Shown: positions 1 to 12,839, counted from the stretch's first letter. The stretch is 64,000 nucleotides of DNA from Tethya wilhelma (GCA_964030475.1 CAXIPT010000002.1:1500519-1564518), one strand, 5' to 3'. Program-made: numbers and translations. The notes: generated by a model not told the origin, from the sequence alone.

Positions 1-2156
1 CATATTTTACTATTGTAAGACTTACATAACCAGTTGAGAAATTCTTTTAGGTTGGGATAAGAAGTTGACAGAGTTGACGTATGTCCGAAGCTGAGGTGGT
101 AGCACTGTTGAAAAGGATAGAAGCCATGTTGTTAGCTATTTGATGCCTCAGTCTGTTACCTCCCCAGAAGCAACTAATTCCTTGAATTTTGAAGGCACAA
201 GATAGCTCATCGTTAATATTCGCCAGTCAGTCTATGTGTGAAAAGTAATTTGAAATTTCCACCACGTTGTTCAAAGTTCAGCCCGTGTGGACACGTGTTT
301 GACCTTTGAACCATGAAAAGGCTTCTTGCTTGCATGACTTGTGCAAAATTTCACGTTCAGTTTAATACCAATTGATCTTTACAAGCAGAACCGTGACTGC
401 TCTGGCTATGTCCAGCACTGAACTTCCTGACCTTTCCTCTCATTTCGACGACCATATTGGACTGATATTTTGGTAAGTTGGTACTTTTATGATAGCATGT
501 AGAACATCATTACAAGTTGCATCTTTGTGTGCCATTGTTTTGAGCTATATTTATTGTTGCATGCATGCGCTGATAAAAATCTGATACTAGGATGTACAAA
601 GCACTAGCAGTACTACTACTGGTGCCTCGGGATCTACACTTCCCAGCCAGACTACCACACTGATGCCATCATTGGCATCCACAATCCTGGCCACTCCTTC
701 ACCGGACACTCCTAGCTTAGTGAGTCCTATACAAGTTACGTATGATTGGCTCAACAACAGAGCTAGATTCAGGGCACACACTATACTAAGAGCCTAGATA
801 ATAGAGTCCTGTGAAGCACAATCCTATATATAAGTACAGCTATTTCTAAATAACGATCATCCTATTTGGTCCAGGGCTGCCATGGAGTCCTGCCTTGTTT
901 GCCCATAAGCTAGGCTTGTTGGTGTTTATTTTCTCAGAAAAGGTGCAATAGAGTAATAGCTTGGTAACTTTGTTTATCGCTCTGAAACTAAATGTACCTC
1001 TGTTTATAGTTGGAAAAATTACTACTAAATGTGATTGAATTCATTTAAGTTACTAAATAATAAAAATCTAAATATGTTCTCTTCTTAGTCATTTAAGTTC
1101 TGAATATCAAAATCTAAGCCCTGATCCTCATTTTCTTCGAACACATCCTAAAGTACGGAGCAAGCTTGTGTGTATAGTAGGATTCAAAATATCATCCAAT
1201 TCCTCCTCCTCCTGCACTTCCATTACTCTTTCTGCCTCTTCTTTTCTCTCTTCCCCTCTCCCTAGATGCTCAAAAAGCCTTTCCTCTATGTTCTGTAACA
1301 GCACTAGTTCTAACACTGTTAACATGGCTTCTTTCCATATACCTGTTCTTCCATCTGTGCAAAATGACAGTCTGTTCTGTTTCAGTAGTATTTTATGCGT
1401 CATTTTATCTACAGGCTCCTCCTAACACTGCAGCTAACAGTAAAGTTGCTCTCTGTGTAATGTGTTGGTAATAACTGAAGTAGGTACCAAATTCTTTAAG
1501 AGTAGTAATCAAGATTGTAGTGATAGTATAAAAAGATCTTTGTCTTGTCTTTGTTTTGATCTAACATGCTTTTGATGCCCTCTTACTAGCGAACAAACTC
1601 CATGGCCATAGTTAGATCTTTTTGAATTATGTAAATATTAGACTATTGTAACACATATACCATGACTAAACTTTATGATCATGTATTTGAATATGGTGCT
1701 TTTAATTTCTGTACCGTGTACAAAAGGTATTATTCTGTATACCGTTTAAACAGCAAGTGCTACTGTGCGGCTTCAGTGCTTGGCATGGAAGGGATAAGAG
1801 ATCTTGCCATCTCACAAGTTATGAACAAAGAGGTGTTTTCTGAGTTTATAAAGTTTTCTGGTGGAATTGTTCCTCATTTTAAATATTCATTTCAATTTGA
1901 AGTTCTCGAGTTGAACAGATTTGTTCATCAGTCATCCCCCTAATTGGTTACCAGCACCATCACTGCAATGTCGTATGTTTTAGCTGTTGAACTACTATGA
2001 TTATTAACACTATAATTATTAACAAACAAATTGAACATAATGCACACAATTGGAAATTATTAGTTCCACAAATATAATACTTCGGAACAATAACATGTTT
2101 GTTCCGCAAAACACTTCGAACTTGAAATGAAAAATTAATGATGACTATATGTAGAT
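1..2156. other. No supportable gene; isolated exon-like patches
   Basis: I see no gene here that can be assembled. A short plus-strand reading from an ATG at 408 ends at a good donor (gtaagt at 473), and a Ser/Thr-rich stretch follows an acceptor at 590, but their phases do not match. A pyrimidine-rich patch at 1195-1290 reads as acidic protein on the minus strand. These could be ends of genes lying outside the window or chance. Confidence 0.4.
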
Positions 2157-3760
2157 CTACAACTTCAAATGCTCCTGATAGGTTAAGGATGTACGCATGG
2201 TAGTGTCTTTTGTACGTTTCTGTGTGAAACAGTTGAACCTATATGCAACAGGTTTGCTTCCAAAGATGTGAACTTGAGCAAATACAGGCTGTGCTTCTCT
2301 CACTCCTACAAGAAGAGCCGATTGTTTCTTAAAAAGAACACCATTAATTTTGATCTGTAAATACAATTTGAAGGCATTAATAATCAGACTTACCCATACA
2401 AATGTACAAGCATCAACCAATCTTATGTCTTATTGGTAACAATCCATGTTCTCATCTTGGAGCTCAACTGGCCAACTCTCAGAAGAACCTTCACAGTTAA
2501 AAGTAATAAATTATGTGTAGTGTACATGTGGCAAGAGCTAACTTCAAGCTTGTCATCGTCCAGGAGATCATTACTCTGATAGTAATAACAATGTAGGTAC
2601 TGGTGTAATACGAATGTTTAGCTTCGTACCTCATGGTCCAATGACGTACAAGTGGGCCGAACCTACACTCATGATAACATCATGTATTATGATAGTCACA
2701 CACACACACACACAACTCTAGATTTAGATAGTTTCTATTTAAAGAACACCTACATATACATACACATAATATACCATGTATTGTGATATAGAGTTCATTA
2801 TATGAGTCAGGGTGCATGCACAAGATAGTGCATCTTGGGAATAACTGATGAAGAAGGGTATAGCTCACAGAATGCGGAGTGATGTTCTTCAATTGTACTT
2901 TGAGATATCCCACTTCATCAATTGATATCTCTGGTGCAAGCAGGAGGTCTGATATTTCTAGTATCAAGAGGTAATTCTTCCACAAGTCATTATCTTCAGG
3001 AACAAACTGAGCTACCATAACAGGCACTAAGCGACAGAGCAACCACGCTTGTGTTGCTAAATGAAGGAAACACATGTGTATAAAAAGCTTTGCTTACACT
3101 GATAGTCTACAGGCAAGGTTACATCAGTACAGTTTATTCCTGTACCTTTTTGTTTCAGAGAATTGTTACTTGACAAGAGGGTCTTGCTAGATATTGGTGC
3201 AGGCCTATCAGTTTCCATGTGTCCCAGTTCCTTATGTTCAATGGCAGTGTTGACAACTATAGACAAGATAACCAATTATATATATATCTGCAGAGTTTTT
3301 TTTTGTGTGTTTTTTTTAGTACATAGTTTGTGCATACATGTACATTGATGGAATGCTTAAGGAGGAGTTTCAATTCATATTGGAGAGCACCTTCTAAAAC
3401 GTCATGCTGGTAGCAAGGCCCCACTACACAGGTTGAAGTGGTCGAGTTCTAGAAGTACACTCCAGGTGTTGATCCCATACTCTATTGACAAATTTTCGTC
3501 ATCATCACCATCTTCAATCTCTTCTAACTGACGGTAGTGCTTTTCTAGTGTACAGATTTCAAAATGTTCTTTACTGAACTGTTATGACACATGAAGAAAC
3601 TGTAATAGTCTACTGCTAACAAAGTGCTGTGTATGTAGTCTAACCATTTGTTTCGTTTCTCCAGAGGTTCCAAGGCAATGCCGACAATATCTATATGCAC
3701 CACTACCCTCCTTACAGTAGAACTGGCAGGGTTGTCAGCAGACAAAAGTGTCATTGTACC
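2157..3760 (-). pseudogene. Decayed copy of a multicopy transposase-like family (HDVLEG / PKMHYLVH motifs)
   Basis: Read on the minus strand, blocks of one protein family appear in order. At about 3560-3350 an acidic segment leads to a block resembling CSGALLPA...HDVLEG. At 3275-3155 comes SLKQK, which can be spliced (donor gtacag near 3150, acceptor tttag near 3061) to ATQAWLLCRLVP and FVPEDNDLWKNYLLILEI. Then follow SAFCELYP and PKMHYLVHAP, and at 2420-2157 a tail with INGVLFKKQSALLVGV. The copy is broken: bases are missing just before HDVLEG, there is a one-base shift just after GYLKVQ, and a TGA follows HAP. From memory this pattern belongs to a large uncharacterised family in cnidarians, sponges and fish. 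A distant link to CACTA/EnSpm-type transposases is inference. It has no intact product. Confidence 0.6.
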
Positions 3761-3811
3761 ATACAGCTAGTGTATGGTTGGCTGATAATAGAATAGCGTG
3801 GATGATAAACG

Positions 3812-3879
3812 ATGGCATACAAGATGGCGTTTTTCGACTACTTGTCCAAAAGAAGAAAAAAGTCCGAGAGCCTTTGGAA
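3812..3879 (+). other. Candidate first coding exon (lone)
   Basis: An ATG at 3812 opens a 22-codon reading beginning MAYKMAFFDYLSKRRKK, which ends two bases into a codon at a consensus donor (gtaagc at 3880). Short basic starts of this kind occur in element-encoded transposases, but no second exon in the matching phase could be found. It may be a real start whose gene was destroyed, or chance. Confidence 0.25.
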
Positions 3880-4136
3880 GTAAGCAGATATGTGAAGTAC
3901 GCTTTTTGTAGTCATGTTAGATCATAAGCTAAAGATCGGAAAGGGTCCAAAGTTCACTTATGGTCCGAGGGGCAAACCCTGGAAAATAATTGATGTGTTA
4001 ACAGCTACACATGTGCAAAGTCTGTAAGTAAAGTGGGAACTTATGCATAGAACACTGAAAAGCTGACACAAAGTTATAACAAAGTTCAAAAAATTGCCGA
4101 CACAGCACTTTTATTACATTTACATAAAGTACTAAC

Positions 4137-4229
4137 CTTTGCAAGGCACGCCTCCATATAAATGACCAGATCTTCCAAAAAGCCTCCTTTTTCAAGACAA
4201 GCACGAGAGACAAACCAACGAAGGGTCTC
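4137..4229 (-). other. Exon-like segment, minus strand
   Basis: The minus strand reads ETLRWFVSRACLEKGGF then LEDLVIYMEACLAK up to a donor (gttagt) at 4136. Composition is protein-like and the phase is clean. A stop lies just upstream, within a direct repeat of gagaccctgct. It is not joined to anything and lies upstream, in minus-strand sense, of the pseudogene at 2157-3760, so it may be its N-terminal part. Confidence 0.2.
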
Positions 4230-4559
4230 AGCAGAAGGTCAGCAGGGTCTCAGCAGGGTCTCACTTTCACGTCAAGAATTTGAATGTTGGTAGTGTGCAA
4301 ATCTGGCCAGATGCAAATTCTGTACTGAATGTATGAGAGTGTATGTGTGTGTGTGTGCGTGTGTGTTAAATGGGGGGAAGAGACAGAGAATAGATTAAAG
4401 TGGTATACAAATTATGTTACATTGAATGAAATCGCAACAAAAAATATTCTAATTGTGTTGTTATTTTGACTGGGAGTTGAACACTATATTATTGTAAAGA
4501 AATTTCTTGATTCTTATATTGATACAAGGATCATAATGATAGCATATATGAATCCAGCC

Positions 4560-4935
4560 GGCTGGCTATTACTGGCACAGCACTAAGTTGAAAGGCACTG
4601 TGTGCATGCAAGTTATATTACTATTATGAAGTAGCTGGGTGACATCGTCATGTAATAGTCTATGCCAAATCACACACTTATATGCTTACATAGATATCAG
4701 GCCAATTCTTATCTGTCTTATTATTAAGCACCACTGACCAACAGCAACAGCAGCAGCAGCCCATCTGATGCAAGCTGCTTTCATCCAAGCTCAAAAAAGC
4801 CTCAAATCTCAGCAACTACAGTGTTTTGGACAGAAAAATATATTTCTACAAGATCATTCAGATTTATGAACTTAAGTATCATTAAGATTTCGATGGGACA
4901 GACAGACAAAATGACTACTATGTGCTGATCGAGGC
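4560..4935. repeat. Dispersed repeat copy, interrupted by MITE
   Basis: Shares long stretches with 7290-7720: a CAG-rich run, a segment about atttctacaagatcattc, and a terminal part with gacagacagacaaa. The right end is cut by the TTAA-flanked MITE at 4936. Related sequence in inverse orientation is at 8500-8770. Confidence 0.6.
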
Positions 4936-5565
4936 TTAACTCTTTAGGGCCGGTAGACGGATTTATCCGCACGCGCGTATTCAACGATCGCGTAATCTGC
5001 GATTTTTCGCATTTTTTTATTTTAAGCCATAGCGTTCGAGCTATGAGCTTTAGACTTGCTGTGCAGTTAGGTAAGGAAGCGCTCTACTAAAATACCAAGT
5101 AAGAGTCAGGTCTGATTAGTGGGAGGGGAGATATAGGCTTTAGAGTTCAAAGGTCGCGATCGCGGCGAGATCGTGACCTTTGGTTTTAAACTCACGTTTT
5201 TTTTCTTAGTGCTTTGCAGGAGAAGCTTGACGCTAGCTATGGAGGTGCAGGGAGGCTTAGGCTATACCTGCATACAAGCGCTTTTGCAGTGCTGCTCTTC
5301 AAGCTGGAAAAAAAGCCTAAAGTATGCAGGTCATTTGGCGAACTTTGACCCCTTCCGTTTTTGCAAGCTTTTAAAGTTAATAAAACAATTTTAGAACTAA
5401 TTTGATATAGCCATGGCTTAGTACAACCATAGCTAAGCTCAACTAGCTACAAAAAAGAGTAACTAAGGCTAAAGCAAGAACAAAAATGTACAAAAACCTA
5501 GGTTAATTAAATATTCATAAAATCTAATTAAGTATGCATAATAAATTTAGGCCCTAAAGAGTTAA
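4936..5565. mobile_element. MITE with TTAA target duplication
   Basis: The element is flanked on both sides by TTAA (4936-4939 and 5562-5565), and just inside lie matching inverted ends ctctttagggcc and ggccctaaagag. TTAA duplication is the hallmark of piggyBac-type transposases. No transposase is encoded, so this is a non-autonomous copy of about 620 bp. The interior has no convincing ORF. Confidence 0.75.
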
Positions 5566-5799
5566 CTAGTTCCAGAAAAAGTTAAAAGTGCTGTATACTC
5601 AGAACAGTTAAGGCAAGCTCAGTGTATAATAATAGGTAAAATCTAAGAAAAGTGATATGGTGTATCTTCTAAATTAAATCATATGTTACCATGGAAACTT
5701 GATGAAATGATAATCTCACCTTTAATCTACATGGTAATGCAATTAAAAGTGTCATGTGACCTATAGTTTATGAATAATCTGCCACTTAATTATAATTAC

Positions 5800-6152
5800 T
5801 AAATTATGAATAATTCATTTTACCGCTACCAAATACTGTTGCTATGGCAACCAAATTTTGGGACCAAAAACATCTAATAGTAAAGTATCCAAATCTGGGT
5901 GGAAATGATGTCCCCGATGTATGCGCATAAAGATATGGCACAAAAACACCATTTTCTATATAATGCACACCCAAATTTTGCAACATTTTTGCTAATTTCT
6001 TTATGCGCATATATCGGAGACAACGTTTCCACCCAGATTCAGATACCTCACTACAAGACGCTTATGGTCTGAAAATTTGGTAACCATAGCAACAGTATTT
6101 GGTAGCGGTAAACCCAATTATTTACAAAAAATGTTAATTATTCATAATTATC
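5800..6152. repeat. Large inverted repeat (hairpin)
   Basis: Arms at about 5800-5935 and 6000-6152 are imperfect reverse complements, both carrying the taccgctaccaaatactgtt motif, with a short centre. The shape is typical of a fold-back or MITE-type element. Confidence 0.6.
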
Positions 6153-6477
6153 TGGTCACATGACTGTTACGACTGAGTCAAAATGTAGAGGGAAGACATA
6201 GCTATCATCATGCATGTTTCCATGGTAACACTTGCTATGGTTTGTAAGATATAGCATTAATTATCAACATGTGTGATGATTTCAGTTAAGGAACTCTGAG
6301 CTTGCCTTAACTGATCTGAGTACTCTTGGCAACTGGAGATTTGGCAGTTTTAGTATGCACAATATACAATTAATGGTTGTCATGATCTACAAGCACTCTT
6401 AAGGTTACGTGCTACAGTTAATATTCATACAATTATATTTTTTGTATTTTATATTTCCATTTATGCGTATGATTAGA

Positions 6478-6915
6478 ATAGCAACCAAACTTTTTCAGGA
6501 GATAAGTATTATCATGAACCTCTATAATCTCGATTGGGGTTATCGCTGATTGTATTGTTGATAAGATATAGCCAAGAAGGAGAGAATGGCAGGTGTGCAT
6601 TATATGGAAAAAGATGCATATCTTTCATCCAGATCAGTATTTCTGAACCCCAATTAAAGATTTAGGCATATATTGATGAAAAAAAAAATACTTATATCAA
6701 AAAATGATTACCATAGCAAAAGGGCAACATTTCCACCTAATCAATTATTCTTTTTTTTGTTGATTCAGCAAATATGGAATGGTCACATGACCAACTTTTG
6801 ACTTAAGAATGTTTGAAATGTCCCGAAGAATCTATACATACGTTTCCATGGTTAATAATTAGTTACTTTAAAAGTTATGACCATTCCGAATAAGGTATGT
6901 TGTTGACCCAGGCCT
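6478..6915 (-). mobile_element. GGCCYGGGTCA-family MITE, truncated copy
   Basis: Reverse complement of the first two thirds of the element at 50346-51036, sharing gataaccccaatcgagatt and cacatgaccaacttttgac. It ends at ...gacccaggcc followed by TTAA (6916-6919). The other end is missing or replaced. Confidence 0.7.
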
Positions 6916-7289
6916 TAAATCTGATTATACATGCACAAAATACGATGACAACAAAAATAGTGTGTTGTGGGATAATTTTTGTCTGTAAATCATGCCAGCA
7001 ATAAGACTCTGAACGGACGATAGGTAAGTACCTTTCAGAGGGCGACACGAAGAGAAAATATAGTTTAGAGATATGAAACGGACAAGTCTTGCAATGCCAT
7101 TGCTTGATTGACCCTCGAAGTGATGCCCAAGACAAAGCGTAACTCAAAAACTGTAATTTGGATTCACATTCCAAATAGAAATTGTAGCATATACAAGTCT
7201 GTGATGAAGCCGGCAGCAATAAACAGATAAGCTTAGTATATATATTCTATGCATGTATACTGATCTTGCACTGGCCATGAAATACTCAG

Positions 7290-7735
7290 CTATCTCCAGA
7301 TAGCTATTGAGTCTAGCTGGGTTACATCATCATGAATCGCCTTAATTACAATCAGTCTCAGCCTAAACTGCACTGCAGCTTAGCTATAGCTAGCTGATAC
7401 ATGCCAAATCACACACTTTACATAGACACACAGACCAATTCTTATCTGTCTTATTACTAAGCACCACGGACCAACAGCAGCAGCAGCCCATCTGAGCATG
7501 CAAGCTGCTTCCATTCAACGTAAAGAAGCTTAAAGAAGCAACTACAGTGTTTTGGACAGAAAAAATATATTTCTACAAGATCATTCAGATTTATGAACGT
7601 AAGTACCATAAGTTTTTTCACTAGAGCTGTCTATCTTGAGATTTCGAGGGGGGACAGACAGACAAACACACAAAACAACTGCTGTAATCCTGTGCACACG
7701 CAAAGCAAGTGCCGAGGCTTAGTAACAAGGGCAGG
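7290..7735. repeat. Dispersed repeat copy (related to 4560-4935)
   Basis: Same CAG-rich, ttttggacagaaaaa and gacagacagacaaa blocks as 4560-4935, in the same orientation. No coding potential. Confidence 0.6.
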
Positions 7736-8499
7736 CGCGTAGCTACATTGTTTCCTCGTTGCCCGGAAACCCCCTTCCAGCTTAAAAAAGGGGCAGGGCT
7801 CTCAGGTCAAGCTTGTGAAACGCGCGTATCAGAGCCTGTATAAAGCTACTGCAGGATTAGAACTCCTGCAAACACTAACTTTTTATCCATCTCTTTGTTT
7901 TCAAGCTTTCTGGAAGTTGGAAACAAAGTTTAATCAAGCTAGCGCTAGCGAAAACGCACTAATTAGGGGGCGTGTACACCGGAAGTGGGCATGGCATCCC
8001 AAAATTTTTCGGCGCTTTGCGCCGGAAACCCTCTCTAAAAATCCTAGCTACGCCCCTGAAGGGCATATAAACTCCAAGGAAAGGGCATATATCTCAGAAT
8101 ATTGACATCAAAATTCAAACGTTCAGACAATTTTTACTATTTTTAGCCAACCGTGGACTAAGGAAATGGGCGGAGATCCCAGTATACTTACAATTTACGG
8201 GAATTTGCAACATGTACTTTGGCGCCAATGCAGACTGCTTGAACAGGCGCACAAATTGTAACTGAAACTGCTTGTACATGCAAGTTCCTACGTTTCCTAC
8301 ATGGCCTAGAATAGTTTAAAGATCCCATGAAAATCACCTACAGCTACGGTTGTCAGCAAAAACTTACAAGAGATTGTGCAAACGTCAACTTAGAGAGTCC
8401 GTGAAGCAAACACTTTTGGAGAAGCTAAACTTTTAAGAACATTGATTTCTACACCACTAAGAGTGTCCAACACAGCCTTGCCAGCGTTCATATGGCCGT

Positions 8500-8770
8500 T
8501 CCTAGTTCAGTATTGTGCTTAAGCCTCAAGCACGTGCAGAGGGTTACGGTAGTCATTTTGTGTGTGTGTGTATGTGTGTGTCTGTCTGTTACTATCTAAA
8601 AAACGGCAGCTCTAGAGTCAAAATGGAAGGTTACTTACGTTCATAAATCGAGATTATCTAGAAATTTGTTGTGTAGAATGTTGCAAAACGCTGTTGTTTC
8701 TGAGATCTGAGGCTTTGTGCTTCTCTAGGCGCTTGTTAGCTTCTTAGCTTTGAGACCACACCCATCACAT
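8500..8770 (-). repeat. Dispersed repeat copy, inverse orientation
   Basis: Contains a (GT)n patch, gtctgtctgtt, a tcataaatc block and a terminal gaggctttgtgcttctc block, matching the reverse complement of the 4.6 kb and 7.3 kb copies. Confidence 0.5.
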
Positions 8771-9056
8771 TGAGTGTGTGTAAATACAGTAAACCTTGGA
8801 CTGGCCTGTGCAGTGTGCTTGGCCAGCTCAGATGGCTTTATATCTTATATTAAATTTGCTTGGACAGGTAAGTAAATGAGCTACTTTAGTGAGATATCAA
8901 TTTGGTTGTGAAAGGAGTTATAAATGTATTGTTCATCATAAGGAAGCTAATTATGCACATCCACCTATAGCTATGTTGTAGAACCAAACTGAGATGGTTC
9001 CTTATGAAATGGTTATTAAAACCAAAATTTAATGTATATTTACAAGGTGCATGTAG

Positions 9057-9243
9057 TTCCAGAGGAGATCTGACACACTTGACCTTTTAGCGATATAATT
9101 GCGCACTTTTAATTAAATTCTGCATTCACGTGAGCACTTTTGTATGCACGCTACATGGAGATAGCTTACGTGAGTGATGAAGAATTTAATTAAAAGTGGG
9201 CAATTATTGTGAAAAGGTCAACCGTGTCCGATCTCCTCTGATG
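9057..9243. repeat. Hairpin mini-element
   Basis: Near-perfect inverted arms carrying ccagaggagatctgacac and, inverted, gtccgatctcctctg. Inside them lie gaccttttagcgatata and cacttttaattaaattct. Small fold-back element without an ORF. Its right half was carried into the 330-bp tandem duplication that follows. Confidence 0.65.
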
Positions 9244-9823
9244 TAGTTCAGAATCGAGATTAATTACCTCGTCATTTACTCTTATGGGTGATCTTGAGAT
9301 GGCACCCCAGATAACATCTAGTCTAGAGCATCCATTCATCTTATGTAACAATCGCCATCAGCAATTGTTCCAAAAGTTTAATGTTTCCTTACCATGTGAA
9401 ATCCTACCTTTAAAACCTAATTTTAACACACATTATCCAATGCTGCTGTTTATATAGTACTCAAAACAGCTATGAATGATATTGATTACATATGCTTACG
9501 TGAGTGATGAAGAATTTAATTAAAAGTGGGCAATTATTGTGAAAAGGTCAACCGTGTCCGATCTCCTCTGATGTAGTTCAGAATCGAGATTAATTACCTC
9601 GTCATTTACTCTTATGGGTGATCTTGAGATGGCACCCCAGATAACATCTAGTCTAGAGCATCCATTCATCTTATGTAACAATCGCCATCAGCAATTGTTC
9701 CAAAAGTTTAATGTTTCCTTACCATGTGAAATCCTACCTTTAAAACCTAATTTTAACACACATTATCCAATGCTGCTGTTTATATAGTACTCAAAACAGC
9801 TATGAATGATATTGATTACATAT
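9164..9823. repeat. 330-bp tandem duplication
   Basis: Bases 9164-9493 are repeated at 9494-9823, starting gcttacgtgagtgatgaaga in each unit, and appear identical by eye. The first unit starts inside the hairpin element, so duplication followed insertion. This is either a very recent event or an assembly duplication. Confidence 0.85.
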
Positions 9824-9879
9824 GCTCAAATCTCTTGAAGTACCTGAAAACAACAGTAATGAAGGCACCAAGGTGCATA

Positions 9880-10654
9880 ACCCTTGGTGCATACATATAA
9901 TTATACTAAATCTTATAAGTATTTGGATGGTATTTGATATATTATAGGAGTTTATTGTGTAGTCTTTATAACTTGGTCGTATATCTATGAATTGCGCTAT
10001 TTTAAAATGTGCTACCCCTTACCATTCAAAAGTTACGCGTATGCCCCATACATAAAGTACAGACATTCCATTAACCACAAATGCGGAAAAGTAGTACTTA
10101 AGCAAAACCGCACGACTTCCTGGGCTCAAGTGAACGCGAATAGACTTTAATATTATATTATTTCTGTATAATGTAGTTGGGTGAGTGTGTATCAGGTCTG
10201 CAGCTATGCTATGGGACTTGCTCAGGCTCGCCCCTCATGCTTGCCCCAAAATTTTAACAGGATGAATGGGTGTGGCCTCGAAGCTTAGCTCAGATAGGCT
10301 GAAAAGCCTCAGATTTCAGAAACTATAGGCTTTTTTTTAAAAGGACCTCAGGCCATTTCATATATACCAGTAGCTAAGCTTCTACTGTCTATGCTATGAA
10401 GCTTGCTCAGGCTCGTCCCCCAAAATTATGGGTGTGGCCTTGAAGCTTAGCGCTCCAAGAGGCTGAAAAGCCTCAGATCTCAGGAACTACAGGCTTTTGT
10501 TGAATTTTTTGTGTTAGATAATCTCGATTATTTTACCTTGGTATGCCGCTTTTGAAGACTGGAGCTGCCATTCTTGAGATATAGTTGGAACACACACACA
10601 CACACACAGACAAAACGACTACCATAACCCCTGCTGCGCATGTACACCAAGGGT
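9880..10654. mobile_element. ACCCTTGGTG-end MITE with TA flanks
   Basis: Inverted ends acccttggtgcatac and gtacaccaagggt are each followed by TA, the target duplication of Tc1/mariner-type elements. The interior holds two diverged direct copies of a block ending in cagatctcaggaactacagg and an (AC)n tract. Similar blocks occur at 15130-15370 and 33385-33612. Confidence 0.65.
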
Positions 10655-12308
10655 TAATAAACCTTTAAACAACCACAATAAGCTCTCAGACCCATAACTA
10701 GATACTAATAGAGTCTGTTGCATACTGTATTGTTTGTTAGTAATGAAATTACTAACAAAGATATGAAACTAGCCATTGTACGACCAACTCAAGTTTTCCT
10801 CCAAAAAATGTCACTATTTCTGAAATCTAGGATCAGTGCTCATAAGCAATTGCTCAATTGAGTGTTTCCTCAAGAGAATTCCCGACAACCACCAGCTTTG
10901 TTTACTCAAAATTTTGAAGTGAAGAGAACAAAAGAAAACATCATTGTTATATGGACAACTTGACCAGAATCGAGGTTTTGTGAATGGTTGTTCTCATGTA
11001 GAAGCCACACCAGAACAATTAACATCACCATTTGCTAAAATTCAGAGATTAACTTAATGAAGCAATTGCCTTATCTTATTTGCAGAATGCTAGGCACCAA
11101 CTCTACTGAGGACAAGCATTGATTCTTGTGAATATTCTTTACCAAAACACCTCCACAACATATTTCATGAAAAAGTCTAATACCAATGCCTGACATCAAA
11201 TTTCAAACCAGATCAAAAGAAGAAGCTGATAAGAGGATCTCGATTGCAAGGAATAGTTGCGATAACACAATATGTATGTTATTAAACAACCCAATCAATA
11301 TAAACGTCACTAAAATAGAGTTGTCACTTTGTGGCAATTTTTTTACTCACACAATTACTATCTCAATTAACTTAAATCATGCTAAATATTGTAAACATTT
11401 GTTGTATACACTTAACATTGCTAGTCAAGTTGAATTGTTCGGTGCTCAGTTTCTTTTTCAGTGTAATTTAATTTAAATTCTAATTACATCAGATTCTCAT
11501 TGTTTTCAACAGCAAACACATCGATCATACATGTACAAGGAAGGACATGCAGAAATACATAGCATACATCTGTTTAAAAAGCAATCCTCACTCCCTCTCA
11601 TTCATCTTCATGTGCACCATTGTCCTCCATACCAGCTGTAGCCAGAAATCTTGATTCCACTGGACTTCTACTGAAACAATACTATTATAAACCGGGCATC
11701 TATATGCAAGCAGTCTTCTCCTTAATCAAATTGCTGGTCTAGTGTTTTTTAGTTATAGCTAAGTGTTGTAAGCGAAATCATGCACTGTTTAGATGTGCAT
11801 AACCTGTGTAGTAGCAAATGACATCAGGAAACACTGTTGTGTGTGATTGAACCATGATTCATTCCAGGTTAATGTAAGATCTTATGGATATCTTTGTAAG
11901 AGCCATGCACAGATTTTTGGCATGGTTTTGTCTATCTCATAGAATATTTGCCTTGTAAGAGATTTTTGAGAGAAATTCTTTGTAACTCTTGGTAACATGA
12001 TATACAAGAATTCAGTTAAACATTGCAAGATGCTTGGAAATAGCGTATAGTGGGAAAATTTCGCGGGGTTTAACTTTGGTACGTGGTTTTGGCGGATCAT
12101 GATCCATCAGTGAAAGTTTTATCTGAGAAATTCTCCATAACATATAATACGTATTAGTTCAACAGCTCATCCTCAAAAGTTTAAATGCAATAATGTTTAA
12201 CTAGAGACATCCGTGAAAGTTCGACACTGTGAAACTTTTTCCTGCTACATGGCCGTATTAATGTACATCTTGTCAATTGTATTTCATCTTGCAATAATAT
12301 GCTTTCAA
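10655..12308. other. No gene seen
   Basis: Weak ORFs only, with compositions that do not look like protein. No repeats long enough to define were recognised except short AT-rich runs. Confidence 0.5.
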
Positions 12309-12593
12309 TTAAAGGAACTGTGTCACTATATAAGCGGTGTTTTGTTGCTAAAAATAAAAATAATGACGTTTTGTGACGTTTTTTGTTGATACGCGGGTAC
12401 CACGTCCGGGAACGTTTGCATACTACTCCGTGTATTGCGCATTTTGCTTTTACTCGCGTAATAGTACTACGTGGTCAGCTGTTATTACAAGCCTAAGTAG
12501 CTCGCGTAATGCGCACTTAATACTGTAAGGTTTCTGTTTACAACCCATTTATAGTAACAAAACACCGCTTATATAGTGACACAGTTCCTTTAA
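12309..12593. mobile_element. Small TTAA-flanked MITE with about 37-bp inverted ends
   Basis: TTAA at 12309-12312 and 12590-12593 encloses inverted ends that start aggaactgtgtcactatata and match for about 37 bases with one or two differences. The internal part is about 200 bp and noncoding. Same target site as the other TTAA families here. Confidence 0.8.
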
Positions 12594-12839
12594 TGTTCTA
12601 ATTATACTATAGACTGACTTAATGTAATTAGTAGACTTAGTTATTAATAGTTATGTAACAACATTGACCTTTCTAGAACTCTCTCTAGCTGCTACTACTA
12701 TATTATGTGACCACGTGTTGACCTTTTTTGTTAGTTCTACATACGTTTTCTCTTTTGTAAGTCACTTGATATGTAAGATTGCTGTGAACTTGAATAACAA
12801 TTAAGATCATTTTTGGTTAAGAGGAAACAAAATCCAAAG

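Noticed and set aside
1128..1403. Acidic minus-strand reading (ERKEEAERV...) as a gene
   Set aside because: Low-complexity complement of a pyrimidine tract; no start, partner exon or recognised motif.
7815..8105. 96-residue plus-strand reading
   Set aside because: Contains typical repeat phrases (ctacgccctga-like and ggcgctttgcgcc) and no protein family pattern.
11186..11476. 96-residue plus-strand reading
   Set aside because: Asn/Ile-rich composition follows the AT content; no domain pattern and no splice context.
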